Source of the DNA: Bacillus sp. BHET2
Lineage (GTDB): Bacteria > Bacillota > Bacilli > Bacillales > Bacillaceae_B
DNA length: 64,000 nt
Reading direction: 5' to 3'
NCBI RefSeq assembly: GCF_005938125.1
Contig: NZ_VCQN01000001.1
Span: 248,001 to 312,000, forward strand
Of the stretch, positions 43,918 to 53,748 are shown piece after piece (positions within the stretch are counted from its first letter, which is position 1; the number at the start of each line of letters is the position of its first letter). The position numbers were made by a program, and so were the translations under genes. Below the pieces are notes generated by a model. The model ran no database searches and had not been told where the DNA came from. It saw nothing but the letters and a program-made list of their open reading frames with translations.

Positions 43918-44460
43918 ATGTCAGAGGCTATAAAGTATCATAAAGCCACGTTTGCAGGAGGGTGCTTTTGGTGCATGGTGAAACCATTTGATGAGCAGCC
44001 TGGAATTGGCAGTGTCACATCAGGTTACACAGGTGGACACGTCCCGAACCCAACGTATAAAGAAGTATGCTCAGAAACGACAGGACATTATGAGGCAGTG
44101 CAAATTGAATACGATCCATCTGTGTTCCCATACGAGAAATTAGTAGAGGTGTACTGGCAGCAAATTGACCCGACTGATGCAGGTGGTCAATTTTTTGACC
44201 GTGGACAATCATATACAACGGTTATTTTTTATCATGATAAAGAACAAAGAAGGGTAGCAGAAGAATCTAAGAAGAGACTTGAACAATCTGGGATTTTCAA
44301 AAAGCCAATTGCTACAGAAATAAAACCTGCGAAAGAATTTTATCCTGCAGAAGAGTATCATCAGGGTTATCACAAAAAGAACCCGGGTCATTATCAAAGG
44401 TATAGCAAAGGATCTGGAAGAGTGGCATTTATTGAAAATCATTGGGGGGAAAAGAAATGA
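43918..44460 (+). CDS. msrA: Peptide methionine-S-sulfoxide reductase MsrA
   Basis: 180 residues. Reduces the S form of methionine sulfoxide in proteins. The catalytic motif GGCFWC puts the active cysteine at residue 16. The ATG at 43918 follows GAAAGG with 9-base spacing; the frame is open for 53 codons before this with no motif. The stop overlaps msrB (ATGA). Confidence 0.96.
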   Translation: MSEAIKYHKATFAGGCFWCMVKPFDEQPGIGSVTSGYTGGHVPNPTYKEVCSETTGHYEAVQIEYDPSVFPYEKLVEVYWQQIDPTDAGGQFFDRGQSYTTVIFYHDKEQRRVAEESKKRLEQSGIFKKPIATEIKPAKEFYPAEEYHQGYHKKNPGHYQRYSKGSGRVAFIENHWGEKK

Positions 44461-44879
44461 GTAAAGACGATCTAAAGAAAAAGCTAACTCCTGAGCAATA
44501 TGAGGTTACTCAGAATAATGGAACAGAACCAGCTTTTCGAAATGAGTATTGGAATACGTTCGATGAGGGTATTTATGTAGACATCGTTTCGGGCAAACCG
44601 CTCTTCAGTTCGAAGGACAAGTATGATGCAGGTTGTGGCTGGCCAAGCTTTTCTAAGCCTATAGATGAAGTTGAGGTTTCTGAGAAGGAAGATCGAAGTC
44701 ACTTTATGGTACGGACAGAGGTAAGAAGTAAGGAAGCAGATTCCCACCTTGGCCACGTGTTCAACGATGGTCCTGGTCCCACAAAGCTTCGGTACTGTAT
44801 CAATTCTGCCGCACTGCGGTTTATTCCTGTAGATAATTTGGAAGAAGAAGGATATGGAGAATACAAGAAATTATTTTAA
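44457..44879 (+). CDS. msrB: Peptide methionine-R-sulfoxide reductase MsrB
   Basis: 140 residues. Marks are [12 protein letters not shown] near 60-71 and [11 protein letters not shown] near 115-125, with the catalytic cysteine in the latter. The two zinc-binding CxxC pairs found in many MsrB proteins are absent, as in B. subtilis YppQ. Translation is coupled to msrA by a 4-base overlap. Confidence 0.96.
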   Translation: MSKDDLKKKLTPEQYEVTQNNGTEPAFRNEYWNTFDEGIYVDIVSGKPLFSSKDKYDAGCGWPSFSKPIDEVEVSEKEDRSHFMVRTEVRSKEADSHLGHVFNDGPGPTKLRYCINSAALRFIPVDNLEEEGYGEYKKLF

Positions 44880-44980
44880 CCATTGAATTATTATGACTAC
44901 ATTCACATGTGTGAGTTTAAACTCCTCATGTTTACAATGAGGTACATATGTGTATATAAAAGATGATAGGAAGGTGAAAG

Positions 44981-45484
44981 ATGATGTTGAAAAAGCTTTT
45001 TGGTAAAAAGGATGAAGTACCAAAAACGGTACATGCCGTTGCACCTCTAACAGGGACAGTGAAATCACTTGAAGATGTGCCAGATCCGGTATTCTCGCAA
45101 AAGATGATGGGAGATGGATTAGCCATTGATCCCACAGTAGGCAAAGTCGTTTCACCAGTGGACGGTGAAATAATGCAACTCTTCCCGACAAAGCACGCAG
45201 TTGGGATCAAAGCGAAAAATGGTGCTGAACTATTGATCCACATCGGGCTTGAAACCGTTTCAATGGATGGTGAAGGCTTCGTGGCCCATGTATCAGAGGG
45301 CTCAAAAGTAAGGATTGGAGACCCTTTGATCACGTATGACCTTGAACTTGTTAAAGAAAAAGCGAAAAGCACGATTACTCCAATCATCGTCACGAACGGT
45401 GATGACATGGCAGACCTGATTAAAAAAGAATTAACCTCTGTCACAGCAGGTCAGGATGAGATCTTAGAGATTTCAGCTAAATAA
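44981..45484 (+). CDS. ypqE: PTS glucose-type EIIA protein (YpqE)
   Basis: 167 residues of a stand-alone EIIA-Glc domain. The phosphorylated histidine lies in LLIHIGLETV near residue 85, the other active-site histidine in TKHAVGI near 70. It accepts phosphate from HPr. No EIIBC gene is close by, so it may serve several transporters. GGAAGGTG precedes the ATG; a second ATG follows at once. Confidence 0.93.
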   Translation: MMLKKLFGKKDEVPKTVHAVAPLTGTVKSLEDVPDPVFSQKMMGDGLAIDPTVGKVVSPVDGEIMQLFPTKHAVGIKAKNGAELLIHIGLETVSMDGEGFVAHVSEGSKVRIGDPLITYDLELVKEKAKSTITPIIVTNGDDMADLIKKELTSVTAGQDEILEISAK

Positions 45485-45486
45485 TG

Positions 45487-45529
45487 AAACAGGAAACGAC
45501 CGGCATAATAGGCCGGTCGTTTCCTGTTT
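45487..45529. terminator. Rho-independent terminator after ypqE
   Basis: Perfect 18-bp stem (45487-45504 with 45512-45529) and a 7-base loop. Confidence 0.9.
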
Positions 45530-45633
45530 GACGGATAATGGATTCATACCTCAGAGCAAAAAAAAACACTATAAGCTACATCCGCCTTCTGGTTGACTCG
45601 TTCCTGGAGTTTCCGATCAAATCATGTCCTTCC

Positions 45634-46215
45634 CTATTTATCACTCTTCGTCGTCATGCCACCTGATAATATAAATTTCATGGCTTCTTCTGATTTAATC
45701 TCTAAAATGTCAATATCTGATTTAGGAATCAAAAAAGTAATACCCGCTACCTGAAAGGTTTGAGGGATGTATACGGCCACATGTTCCTGAAGATCACTAT
45801 GTAGATCAGTAAGATGCTCTGTTGTGATAAATCCGAGACATTTCAAAGTGGTGCCTGGCATGGTGACAAGGGCAACTTTAGAAAAGGATTTCTTTTCCCC
45901 CAGAAATGAGTGGATGGTGTCTTTAATCACCGAGTATATCGTTTTGACGAAAGGGATTCTGTGTAGAATGATATCGACTATTCGGATGATTGTTCCTGTG
46001 AAAACTTTAGTGGATAGAAAGCCAAGTAGGGTTAACAAAATGATGGTTGCTAGTAATCCGATACCAGGAATGTAGTTCTCATCTAAATAAGGTTTCAAAA
46101 CATTCCCTAATAAACCATCTAAAAATAGGAACATTTTATATACAACGTACGTGACAAGGCCAATCGGGACAATGGTTAAGACTCCATTAATAAACGATTT
46201 AATAATCCATTTCAT
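45634..46215 (-). CDS. DUF502 membrane protein
   Basis: 193 residues with two membrane helices (about 6-28 and 47-70) and a cytoplasmic domain of the DUF502 family, seen as GFLSTKVFTGTIIR, then IPFVKTIYSVIKD and VAVYIPQTFQVAGITFLIPKSDI. Function unknown. The ATG at 46215 follows TGGAGA; the frame is open upstream but has no site. Confidence 0.85.
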   Translation of the reverse strand: MKWIIKSFINGVLTIVPIGLVTYVVYKMFLFLDGLLGNVLKPYLDENYIPGIGLLATIILLTLLGFLSTKVFTGTIIRIVDIILHRIPFVKTIYSVIKDTIHSFLGEKKSFSKVALVTMPGTTLKCLGFITTEHLTDLHSDLQEHVAVYIPQTFQVAGITFLIPKSDIDILEIKSEEAMKFILSGGMTTKSDK

Positions 46216-46379
46216 ACTGTCAATTCTCCAATCTATACTAAAACCTATCTTTATTATATAGAAAGGGCTATTAACAGAAAAGGAAGACCTGAAAAATTTT
46301 ATAGGCAAAAGCACAAACCATTTCTAGGTGTATGACATAACTTATAAGGTAAATAAATATTTTATGAGGAGTGATAGGT

Positions 46380-46520
46380 ATGAACTATGGTTATGGTTGT
46401 GACCCATGTTATCAAGGTGGGTATGCTTATCCAGCTGCCGGTTGCAATAATTTTGCGTTGATTGTTGTGTTATTCATCCTGTTAATTATCATTGGAGCCG
46501 TTTGTTACTGCGGGAAATAA
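46380..46520 (+). CDS. YjcZ family sporulation peptide
   Basis: 46 residues: a glycine/tyrosine-rich start ([17 protein letters not shown]) followed by one hydrophobic helix ([22 protein letters not shown]). This plan is that of the YjcZ/SscA small spore proteins of Bacillus, linked to coat assembly. The ATG follows GAGGAGTGAT. Too short for most gene finders. Confidence 0.85.
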   Translation: MNYGYGCDPCYQGGYAYPAAGCNNFALIVVLFILLIIIGAVCYCGK

Positions 46521-46533
46521 TTCAAGGTGCACA

Positions 46534-46569
46534 CCAAAAAGAGCTGTCATATAAGACAGCTCTTTTTGG
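46534..46569. terminator. Bidirectional terminator
   Basis: Stem of 15 bp (46534-46548 with 46555-46569) with T runs on both strands, between the YjcZ-like gene and the chemoreceptor gene. Confidence 0.9.
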
Positions 46570-46571
46570 CA

Positions 46572-48362
46572 TTATATTTTAAAGCTAGATATTAATTCTT
46601 TTAGCTTTTCAGCTTGTTGTGAAAGCTCTGAAGCACTTGCAGTAACTTGTTCCATGGCAGCTGATCCTTCTTCTGATGCCGCTGCTGTGGTTTCAGTATT
46701 GGAAGCTGTTGCTTCAGCAATTTCATTCACATGAGCGAATGAAGTAGCCACTTCCTGACTTAGATTAAGGGTTTCTTGGATATGATCGACCATTTCATCC
46801 ACGACAACCGTTGTTTTCGTTGTTTGGTTTAATATATCTTCAAGGGAAGAATTTGTTTCATTCGTGATTTCGACCCCTGCAATAACCTCTTTCACACCAT
46901 CAGAGTTTTGTTTAATGATGATATTTACTTCTTCTTGAATACTGTGAACAATTTCGGTTACTCCCTTAGCAGCTTGTCGGGATTGTTCAGCAAGCTTCCT
47001 GACTTCATCCGCAACGACAGCAAATCCTCTGCCATGCTCACCGGCACGGGCTGCTTCAATAGCAGCATTCAATGCAAGCAGGTTCGTTTGTTCTGCAATG
47101 TCAGTGATTGTACCAATAATCGTTGTAATCTGTGAGGAACGGTGTCCAAGCGCCTCAACGGTTTCACTCGTATTTGACATGGTCTCTTCAATATTCATCA
47201 TTTTTTGAGATGAGGCTTGGACCGTATTCCCGCCTTTTTCTGCAACGACCCTCATATCCCTTGCGGTTTGTCTAACAAGTTCCGCTTGATGGAATAAAAA
47301 GCGGGCTGCTTCTTCCAGACTATTCATTTTTTCCAATGAAGAGGACATACGGTGTGTTGTTTGATCACTTCCGGCTGCAATTTCACTGGACGTCTCAGCA
47401 ATAGAGGTAATCGTTCGAGATGTTTCTTCTGCAGAAGCCAGAAGCTGCTGACTGCTAGCTGATACGTTTTCCGCCATTTCAGAAACCTGCTTTACAAGGA
47501 TGGCGATACCTGCAATAAGCTGGTTCGTATCGGATGCAAGGTCTGCTAACTCATCCTTGGATTTCACATGGATACGTTTCGTTAAATCTCCGCCTGCATT
47601 GGCTATTTCCAGAATAGAACGACTGATCTTCTTGGTGTTTGTTTTAATCGTATGAGATAAAATAATTCCGAAGAAAATCGCTAAAAGAACGGCAAATGCG
47701 GATAAACCTATCGTGACGAGTTTAGACATGTACACTTGTTGAGTAAGGGAGTCGATTCGATTGTTCAAATCTTTTTGCTGGTCGACTACAATCATCTCTA
47801 CATAGGAACGGATGCCGTCCAGATACTTCTTACCAGTACCTGATTCAACAAGTGTAGCAGCCTGCTCCAGTCCCTTATCCTTCCTAGTATCTATCACTCG
47901 ATCAACAAATTGAATCCAAAACCCATATTGTGCTTCTATTTTATCCAATTTGTCAAGCTGTTCCTGATCACCCTTTAAGAGTTTATTCAAGTCTTCTAAA
48001 TGACCTTCAACTTCACCTTTACCATTTTGATAAGGTGCAAGAAAACCTGTGGCTCCTGTAATGACAAAGCCTTGCTCTCCTAATTCAATTTCATTTAAAA
48101 CCTTTGAAAGATCCTTGACTTTCGTATCAACCTGCATGTCATAAGTAATTAGCGTGTTGATCTCTTTTTCCAACTTCATCATATTGAAGTAAGAAGTAGA
48201 GGCGAGAACTAGTAGAACGATCGTCAATAAGCCGAATGAAAGAACCACTTTTCCTCGTATGGTACGAAAATAAGAGAAGATCCCTAGGGAATTTTTAGAA
48301 CCTGTTTTCTTCACTTTCTTTTTTGGTGCTTTTTTTAGTATTTTTTCTCTAGTCTTTTTCAC
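46572..48362 (-). CDS. Methyl-accepting chemotaxis protein with CHASE3-like sensor
   Basis: 596 residues: a lysine-rich N-terminus (about 30 residues), membrane helix near 42-60, an extracellular four-helix domain of CHASE3 type ([13 protein letters not shown] near 95-108), a second helix near 215-238, HAMP, and the signalling domain whose tip reads [20 protein letters not shown] near 430. It senses a signal outside and controls CheA. The GTG at 48362 follows AGGAGGGGG. A GTCGATAT sequence at 48435-48428 resembles a sigma-D -10, but its -35 is missing. Confidence 0.93.
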   Translation of the reverse strand: MKKTREKILKKAPKKKVKKTGSKNSLGIFSYFRTIRGKVVLSFGLLTIVLLVLASTSYFNMMKLEKEINTLITYDMQVDTKVKDLSKVLNEIELGEQGFVITGATGFLAPYQNGKGEVEGHLEDLNKLLKGDQEQLDKLDKIEAQYGFWIQFVDRVIDTRKDKGLEQAATLVESGTGKKYLDGIRSYVEMIVVDQQKDLNNRIDSLTQQVYMSKLVTIGLSAFAVLLAIFFGIILSHTIKTNTKKISRSILEIANAGGDLTKRIHVKSKDELADLASDTNQLIAGIAILVKQVSEMAENVSASSQQLLASAEETSRTITSIAETSSEIAAGSDQTTHRMSSSLEKMNSLEEAARFLFHQAELVRQTARDMRVVAEKGGNTVQASSQKMMNIEETMSNTSETVEALGHRSSQITTIIGTITDIAEQTNLLALNAAIEAARAGEHGRGFAVVADEVRKLAEQSRQAAKGVTEIVHSIQEEVNIIIKQNSDGVKEVIAGVEITNETNSSLEDILNQTTKTTVVVDEMVDHIQETLNLSQEVATSFAHVNEIAEATASNTETTAAASEEGSAAMEQVTASASELSQQAEKLKELISSFKI

Positions 48363-48659
48363 CGTTTCCCCCTCCTGAAGATAAGCAAAAAGTAGCATCA
48401 TAGGATGAACTTACCATTATTTTATACATATCGACCTAATTTATCTAGTCAATTCGTAAACTTTTTGTCGAATTATTGAAAATGTTAGTAAATTTCAAAC
48501 AGTAAGCTATGAGCAATATTTAATGATTTGTCCTTTTTTCGAAAATGAGAGAAAGATTCTGCTTTTTAAACATATGAATAATGGTAGGGAAATCTTTATG
48601 AGCAACTAGATGAGCGAATCGAAAGAGAGTACGAATCTGATTCTTTCAGGAGGGGAACT

Positions 48660-49967
48660 ATGCCTCATTCGCATTTAATAAAGCCATTGATAGGGGAACA
48701 TTATCCGACGATTGATTATGGGAAGGGTGTTTATTTATATGACACCGAAGGACGAGAATATATTGATGCTTGTTCGGGAGCGGTAACAGCAAATTTGGGA
48801 CATGGTATGGAAGAGATTCTTCAGTCGATTGTCAATCAGGGAAACAAAGTGGCTTTCGTATATCGTTCTCAGTTTAGTAATCAACCTGCGGAAGAATTAG
48901 CGACCTTTCTTAATGAGAAAACAGGCTATCCTTGGACCTTCTTCGTCAATAGTGGTTCAGAAGCCGTCGAAACGGCCATTAAGATCGCGATCCAACATTG
49001 GCAGGAACAAGGGAAACCGATGAAAAGAAAAATATTATCAAGGTGGCTCAGCTACCATGGAATTACTTTCGGAGCATTGTCGGCTTCAGGTCATCCCTCA
49101 AGAAGGGAACGATTCGATTCATTTTTAGGGGATTGGCCAACTATCGAACCTCCCTATTGCCTACAATGTCCGTTTGGGAAAACCTATCCATCCTGTCATA
49201 TTGCCTGTGCTTCCCAGTTGGAAATTATGATTAGTAGAATAGGTGCAGATAATATTGCTGCGTTTATTGCAGAACCGATTATTGGAGCAGCCGGCGGGGC
49301 CATCACACCTCCGAAGGGATATTATGAACGGATTAAGTCAATTTGTGAAGAAAATGATGTTTTGTTCATTTCAGACGAAGTGATGACTGGGTGTGGGCGA
49401 ACAGGAACCTTTTTAGCTTTGGATCAGTGGGGCGTAAAAGCAGATATCGTGGCTATTGGCAAAGGGCTCAGTGCAGGATATGCACCGATAGCTGCCACCC
49501 TCATCTCAGAGAAGATTATGGATCCAATCATAAACGGCAGTAAAGTAATCATGAGCGGGCATACATTTAGTGGAAACCCATTGTCAGCAACCGCGGCATT
49601 AGCTGTTTTAAAGCTGATTGATTCGGAAAAGATCGTTGAGGGCGTCGATCAAAAAGGGACCTATTTGAAAAATTTATTAAGTAAACTAAAAAATGAATTT
49701 CCCTTTATTTATGATATAAGAGGAAAAGGCTTGATGCTTGGCATCGAATTTGATGAACGTGGCCCTCGATTTACATCCAGTGTTGTTCAGGCAGGGGTAG
49801 ACAATGGCGTATTATTATATCCTGCAGCAGCCGGGATTGACGGAAGAAGGGGATCCGCTATTATGGTCGCTCCTCCATTGAACAGTTCAAAAAGAGAGCT
49901 TGAGGAGATGTACAAAAGACTTAGAAAAACCTTTCAAGTGGTATTTGAAAGTTGGAAGGAGACCTGA
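48660..49967 (+). CDS. yodT: Class III PLP-dependent aminotransferase (YodT)
   Basis: 435 residues of the omega-amino-acid aminotransferase group. The PLP lysine is in AIGKGLSAGYAP near residue 272, the aspartate in FISDEVMTGCGRTGT near 242. Context: it heads the run yodT-S-R-Q, ablB, kamA and probably takes an amino group from beta-lysine or a product of it; this is inferred. AGGAGGGG precedes the ATG. The 297 bases upstream are non-coding; a CATATGAAT at 48571 recalls a sigma-E -10 only weakly. Confidence 0.92.
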   Translation: MPHSHLIKPLIGEHYPTIDYGKGVYLYDTEGREYIDACSGAVTANLGHGMEEILQSIVNQGNKVAFVYRSQFSNQPAEELATFLNEKTGYPWTFFVNSGSEAVETAIKIAIQHWQEQGKPMKRKILSRWLSYHGITFGALSASGHPSRRERFDSFLGDWPTIEPPYCLQCPFGKTYPSCHIACASQLEIMISRIGADNIAAFIAEPIIGAAGGAITPPKGYYERIKSICEENDVLFISDEVMTGCGRTGTFLALDQWGVKADIVAIGKGLSAGYAPIAATLISEKIMDPIINGSKVIMSGHTFSGNPLSATAALAVLKLIDSEKIVEGVDQKGTYLKNLLSKLKNEFPFIYDIRGKGLMLGIEFDERGPRFTSSVVQAGVDNGVLLYPAAAGIDGRRGSAIMVAPPLNSSKRELEEMYKRLRKTFQVVFESWKET

Positions 49968-49969
49968 CT

Positions 49970-50668
49970 ATGTCCAGTCATCACAATAAAATGAGTAGCT
50001 ATGATGAGATAGTTCATTTTTTTCATGATGAAATGACCATGATGTTTGGTGGGTTTGGAGGAGTCGGGTCGCCTCCGACCATTCTAAACCATTTATTGGA
50101 GTGGGGGATAAAGGATCTCACGATCATCGGAAATGATACAGGATTCCCACATATAGGGATTGGTCAATTAGTAGCCCAAAACCGAGTCAAGAAAGTTATT
50201 GCTTCTCATATCGGTTCCAATCCGATTGCAGGACGCTTAATGAGTGAAGGAAAGCTCGAAGTTGAGTTTTCCCCACAGGGAATATTAGCAGAACGAATTC
50301 GGGCCGGTGGGGTCGGGTTGAAAGGAATCGTATCGGAAATTGGAGTCGGTGATCCTTATTTAAATAAAGGAAAAGCCACCTTTGAGTTTGGGGGAGACCG
50401 TTATTTATTTGAATCAGCTTTAGTTGCTGAAGTCGGGATTGTGTATGCCAAAATAGCAGATACCTTTGGGAATCTTCTTTATGATAAGAGTGCAAGGAAT
50501 ACGAATCCCCTTGTAGCGATGGCCTCGAATATAACAATCGTCGAGGCGGAAGAAATTGTTGAATTTGGTGAATTGAATCCTGAAGAAATTGTCACGTCAG
50601 GTGTGTTTGTAGATCATATAGTGTTGTCTAAAGGAGTCGACTGGAAATGGGCCTGGGAAACGAATTGA
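49970..50668 (+). CDS. yodS: CoA-transferase subunit A (YodS)
   Basis: 232 residues of the 3-oxoacid CoA-transferase alpha family. Marks are MFGGFGGVGSPPTI near 24-37 and the GVGLKGI region near 118. It works as a heterodimer with the next gene product, moving CoA between carboxylic acids. The ATG lies 2 bases after the yodT stop, with GGAAGGAG. It overlaps subunit B by 22 bases. Confidence 0.93.
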   Translation: MSSHHNKMSSYDEIVHFFHDEMTMMFGGFGGVGSPPTILNHLLEWGIKDLTIIGNDTGFPHIGIGQLVAQNRVKKVIASHIGSNPIAGRLMSEGKLEVEFSPQGILAERIRAGGVGLKGIVSEIGVGDPYLNKGKATFEFGGDRYLFESALVAEVGIVYAKIADTFGNLLYDKSARNTNPLVAMASNITIVEAEEIVEFGELNPEEIVTSGVFVDHIVLSKGVDWKWAWETN

Positions 50669-51309
50669 AGGAAAAGCTTGCAAAACGTGCGGCTATGGAA
50701 GTGAAGGAAAATATGATTGTGAATTTAGGGATTGGGATACCATCACTCGTTCCGAACCATCTTCCTTCAGGGTTTCCAGTTGTTTTTCACTCTGAAAATG
50801 GAATTATCGGGGTTGGTCCTGAACCCTGTGTTGGTCAGGAGGATGAACATTTATGTAACGCTGGAGGGTTTCCAGTTTCATTAATGAAAGGTGGTTGCTA
50901 TACGGATAGCTCCATCGCATTTGCCATGATACGCAGGGGCAAGATCGATTTAACGATCCTGGGGTCCCTGCAGGTAAGTGAAAAAGGAGATCTTGCAAAT
51001 TGGATCATTCCGGGCAAGAAGGTACCTGGAATGGGAGGAGCAACAGAACTTGCTTCAAAAGCCAAAAAAGTCATTGTGCTCATGACCCATTTAGACAAAA
51101 ATGGGGGAAGTAAAATCGTTCAGGAATGTACGTTGCCAATCACTGCAAGTTCCTGTGTGTCCATGATTATCACAGATCGAGCTGTCTTCACCGTTGTGAA
51201 TGAACAATTATTATTGAAAGAAGTCTTTACACCATACACGCTAAAAGACATAGAGGAGACGACAGACGCTAGATACAGCTTGAGCCCTCAGGTAAAATAT
51301 ATTGGGTAA
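50647..51309 (+). CDS. yodR: CoA-transferase subunit B (YodR)
   Basis: 220 residues of the 3-oxoacid CoA-transferase beta family. The catalytic glutamate is in FHSENGIIGVGP near residue 47-58 (SENG motif). The start lies inside the end of yodS, so expression is coupled. The length is normal. Confidence 0.93.
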   Translation: MGLGNELKEKLAKRAAMEVKENMIVNLGIGIPSLVPNHLPSGFPVVFHSENGIIGVGPEPCVGQEDEHLCNAGGFPVSLMKGGCYTDSSIAFAMIRRGKIDLTILGSLQVSEKGDLANWIIPGKKVPGMGGATELASKAKKVIVLMTHLDKNGGSKIVQECTLPITASSCVSMIITDRAVFTVVNEQLLLKEVFTPYTLKDIEETTDARYSLSPQVKYIG

Positions 51310-51323
51310 AAGGAGGAAGAAAA

Positions 51324-52589
51324 GTGGAAACTCAGCGTCTCATCAAGGAATTAATCGAAGAAAAAAAGAAAAATATTGAAAAGCTCCTGCAGCGGCTGGT
51401 TCAAGAGGATAGTGTCCGAGGAAATGAATCAAGGGCACAGGCGATTATCATAGAAAAATGCAGAAAACTTGGCCTAGAGTTGGATATATGGGAAATTAAC
51501 GAGAGCGATGTGGACCATCATCCCTTTTACCGTTGTGACCGAAAGAGCTTTAAAGGAAATCCGAATGTAGTGGGTGTACTGAAAGGAACCGGTGGGGGGA
51601 AAAGCCTTCTATTGAATGGACATATTGATGTCGTTCCTGAAGGTGACAGAAATGTTTGGTCCCACGACCCCTATGGTGGAGCAATCGAAAATGGAAAGCT
51701 TTACGGGCGTGGAGCGACTGATATGAAAGGTGGTTCAGTCGCTCTGCTTCTTGCCATCGAAATCGTGAAGGAGTTAAATATCCAGTTAAAAGGTGATGTC
51801 ATTTTTCAAAGTGTAATAGAGGAGGAGAGCGGCGGGACTGGAACCTTAGCCGCTTTACTAAGAGGATATAGAGCGGATGCTGCCATCATTCCCGAGCCTA
51901 CGAATATGAAAATTTTCCCCAAACAACAGGGATCTATGTGGTTTCGTCTTAGGGTAAAGGGGAAGTCTGCACATGGGGGAACCAGGTATGAAGGGGTGAA
52001 TGCCATCGATAAAGCGTTCAAGGTCATACAGGCACTCAAGCTCTTGGAGAAGGAACGAAACGCTAAGGTAGCGGATCCTTTATATAGAAATATTCCGATT
52101 CCACTACCTATTAATATTGGGCGTTTGGAAAGCGGGAAATGGCCATCATCCGTCCCGGATGTGGCTGTCATTGAGGGGAGAGTGGGGGTCGGCCCATGGG
52201 AAACCCTTCAGGCTGTAGAAGATGAATTTGTCAAGACCATAGAGGATCTGAAGACAATCGATTCCTGGTTCGGGCATCACCCTGTGGAGGTGGAGTGGTT
52301 CGGTGGCAGGTGGCAGCCTGGTAATCTACCAAGTGACCATATTTTAGTGGAGAGCCTATCACATTATGCCAGAAAGGTCATGCAAACCAGTCCGGTCATC
52401 GAAGCCTCCCCATGGGGTACCGATGGAGGGATACTCTCTCAAGGAGGCAATATTCCGGTTGTTGTATTTGGACCGGGGACGACTGAAGTGGCTCATGATG
52501 CAAATGAATACATCGAATTGGATAAAATCTATCAAACGGCGGAAATTCTGTCCTTATTTATGATTGATTGGTGTAATGAACAGTCATAA
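51324..52589 (+). CDS. yodQ: M20 family peptidase/deacylase (YodQ)
   Basis: 421 residues of the ArgE/DapE (M20) type with two metal ions. Seen are NGHIDVVPEGD near 98-108 (first histidine and aspartate), YGRGATDMKGG near 128 (bridging aspartate), EEESGGTG near 165 and a lid domain. In this operon a role as deacetylase of N-acetyl-beta-lysine has good support from context only. The GTG start has GGAGGAAG upstream. Confidence 0.88.
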   Translation: METQRLIKELIEEKKKNIEKLLQRLVQEDSVRGNESRAQAIIIEKCRKLGLELDIWEINESDVDHHPFYRCDRKSFKGNPNVVGVLKGTGGGKSLLLNGHIDVVPEGDRNVWSHDPYGGAIENGKLYGRGATDMKGGSVALLLAIEIVKELNIQLKGDVIFQSVIEEESGGTGTLAALLRGYRADAAIIPEPTNMKIFPKQQGSMWFRLRVKGKSAHGGTRYEGVNAIDKAFKVIQALKLLEKERNAKVADPLYRNIPIPLPINIGRLESGKWPSSVPDVAVIEGRVGVGPWETLQAVEDEFVKTIEDLKTIDSWFGHHPVEVEWFGGRWQPGNLPSDHILVESLSHYARKVMQTSPVIEASPWGTDGGILSQGGNIPVVVFGPGTTEVAHDANEYIELDKIYQTAEILSLFMIDWCNEQS

Positions 52590-52721
52590 TATTCGGGAAT
52601 AATGGGTAAAGGAGAAGTAGGCTACTATTAACAGCACTTCAACAGAAAAAAGAACATCTCAAAGTAATGTCTAATGTAATACACGCTTTCGTCAATGTAC
52701 TATGCCTTATCATCTTTAGAA

Positions 52722-52757
52722 GGAACAACTCACAAGAACGACAGTGGTTGTTCTTTT
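52722..52757 (+). terminator. Probable terminator after yodQ
   Basis: GGAACAACTCAC and GTGGTTGTTC pair imperfectly, followed by TTTTTTA. It would separate yodT-S-R-Q from ablB-kamA. Confidence 0.6.
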
Positions 52758-52823
52758 TTATGATTGTTTGTTTCATAACTTCCCGTTTCACTTCATATGT
52801 TTGTTAAAAAGGGGCTAATAAGA

Positions 52824-53657
52824 ATGCAAACATACGAATATATCAAACAACCAAAGGTAGAAGCTGCCATATATAAAGATGGTTACAATCGTCGATTGCG
52901 TGTAGATGAGTTTAGGGGGAATGCAGGCCGTCTATGGGAGTATGTAAACAAAGAAGTTGAATCCAATCAATTTGAAAAAGTTATTGTTAAGGCAAGAGCA
53001 GGTCAATATTCCTTTTTTGTTGAAAAAGGATTCATGTTGGAGGGGGGAGTAAACGGTTACTTTAATGGAGATAAAGCCTTTTTTATGAGTAAGTTTTTGA
53101 CGAATGATAGACGGAATAGTTCTCATTGGCGAGAAGAGGATGACATTCTTCAGCAGGTTCAAGAGCTTGAACGGCAAGAAATCTCATACTCTGATTCGAT
53201 TTCGGTCGCTAACACGTCACAAGCAGAACGATTGGCCGATCTTTATCAGGAAGTATTTAAGCTCTATCCTGTACCTTTGCACAACCCTGACTATGTGAAA
53301 GAGTCAATGAAAAGTGGGACAATCTTTGTGTACATGGAAGAGGGAGGTCGTATTATCAGTGCAGCTTCTGCAGAGATATCATCAGTTTACAAGAATGCTG
53401 AACTAACCGATTGTGCTACCCGTTCCTCTTATCGAAAAGGAGGAAATATGAAGCATCTCCTAAGGAAACTAGAAAGTGAATTATTGAATCGTGATATCTT
53501 CTGTGCCTATACGATTGCAAGATCCCTTTCGTTTGGTATGAATGCCGCTTTCCATCAGCTTGGTTACAGCTACGGCGGGAGACTTGCAAACAACTGCATC
53601 ATCTTTGACAAAATGGAAGATATGAACATATGGGAGAAAGATTTAAGTGATGTGTAG
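52824..53657 (+). CDS. ablB: Beta-lysine N6-acetyltransferase AblB (YodP)
   Basis: 277 residues: N-terminal domain and a C-terminal GNAT domain (residues about 135-270). It acetylates beta-lysine made by KamA to N-acetyl-beta-lysine, a compatible solute in methanogens and some bacteria. The ATG at 52824 follows AAAAGGGG; a longer frame starts at 52797 without a site. It lies 91 bases before kamA. Confidence 0.9.
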   Translation: MQTYEYIKQPKVEAAIYKDGYNRRLRVDEFRGNAGRLWEYVNKEVESNQFEKVIVKARAGQYSFFVEKGFMLEGGVNGYFNGDKAFFMSKFLTNDRRNSSHWREEDDILQQVQELERQEISYSDSISVANTSQAERLADLYQEVFKLYPVPLHNPDYVKESMKSGTIFVYMEEGGRIISAASAEISSVYKNAELTDCATRSSYRKGGNMKHLLRKLESELLNRDIFCAYTIARSLSFGMNAAFHQLGYSYGGRLANNCIIFDKMEDMNIWEKDLSDV

Positions 53658-53748
53658 CGGGGGTAAAACCGATTGGCACGATCATTCATAGGCTGATGTA
53701 GAGTTCAATTATTGGTGGAAAGATACTTTTTGAAAGTTGGTGGTGTAG

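Noticed and set aside
48428..48454. Sigma-D promoter for the chemoreceptor gene
   Set aside because: GTCGATAT resembles the sigma-D -10, but the bases at the -35 position read AATT and not TAAA.
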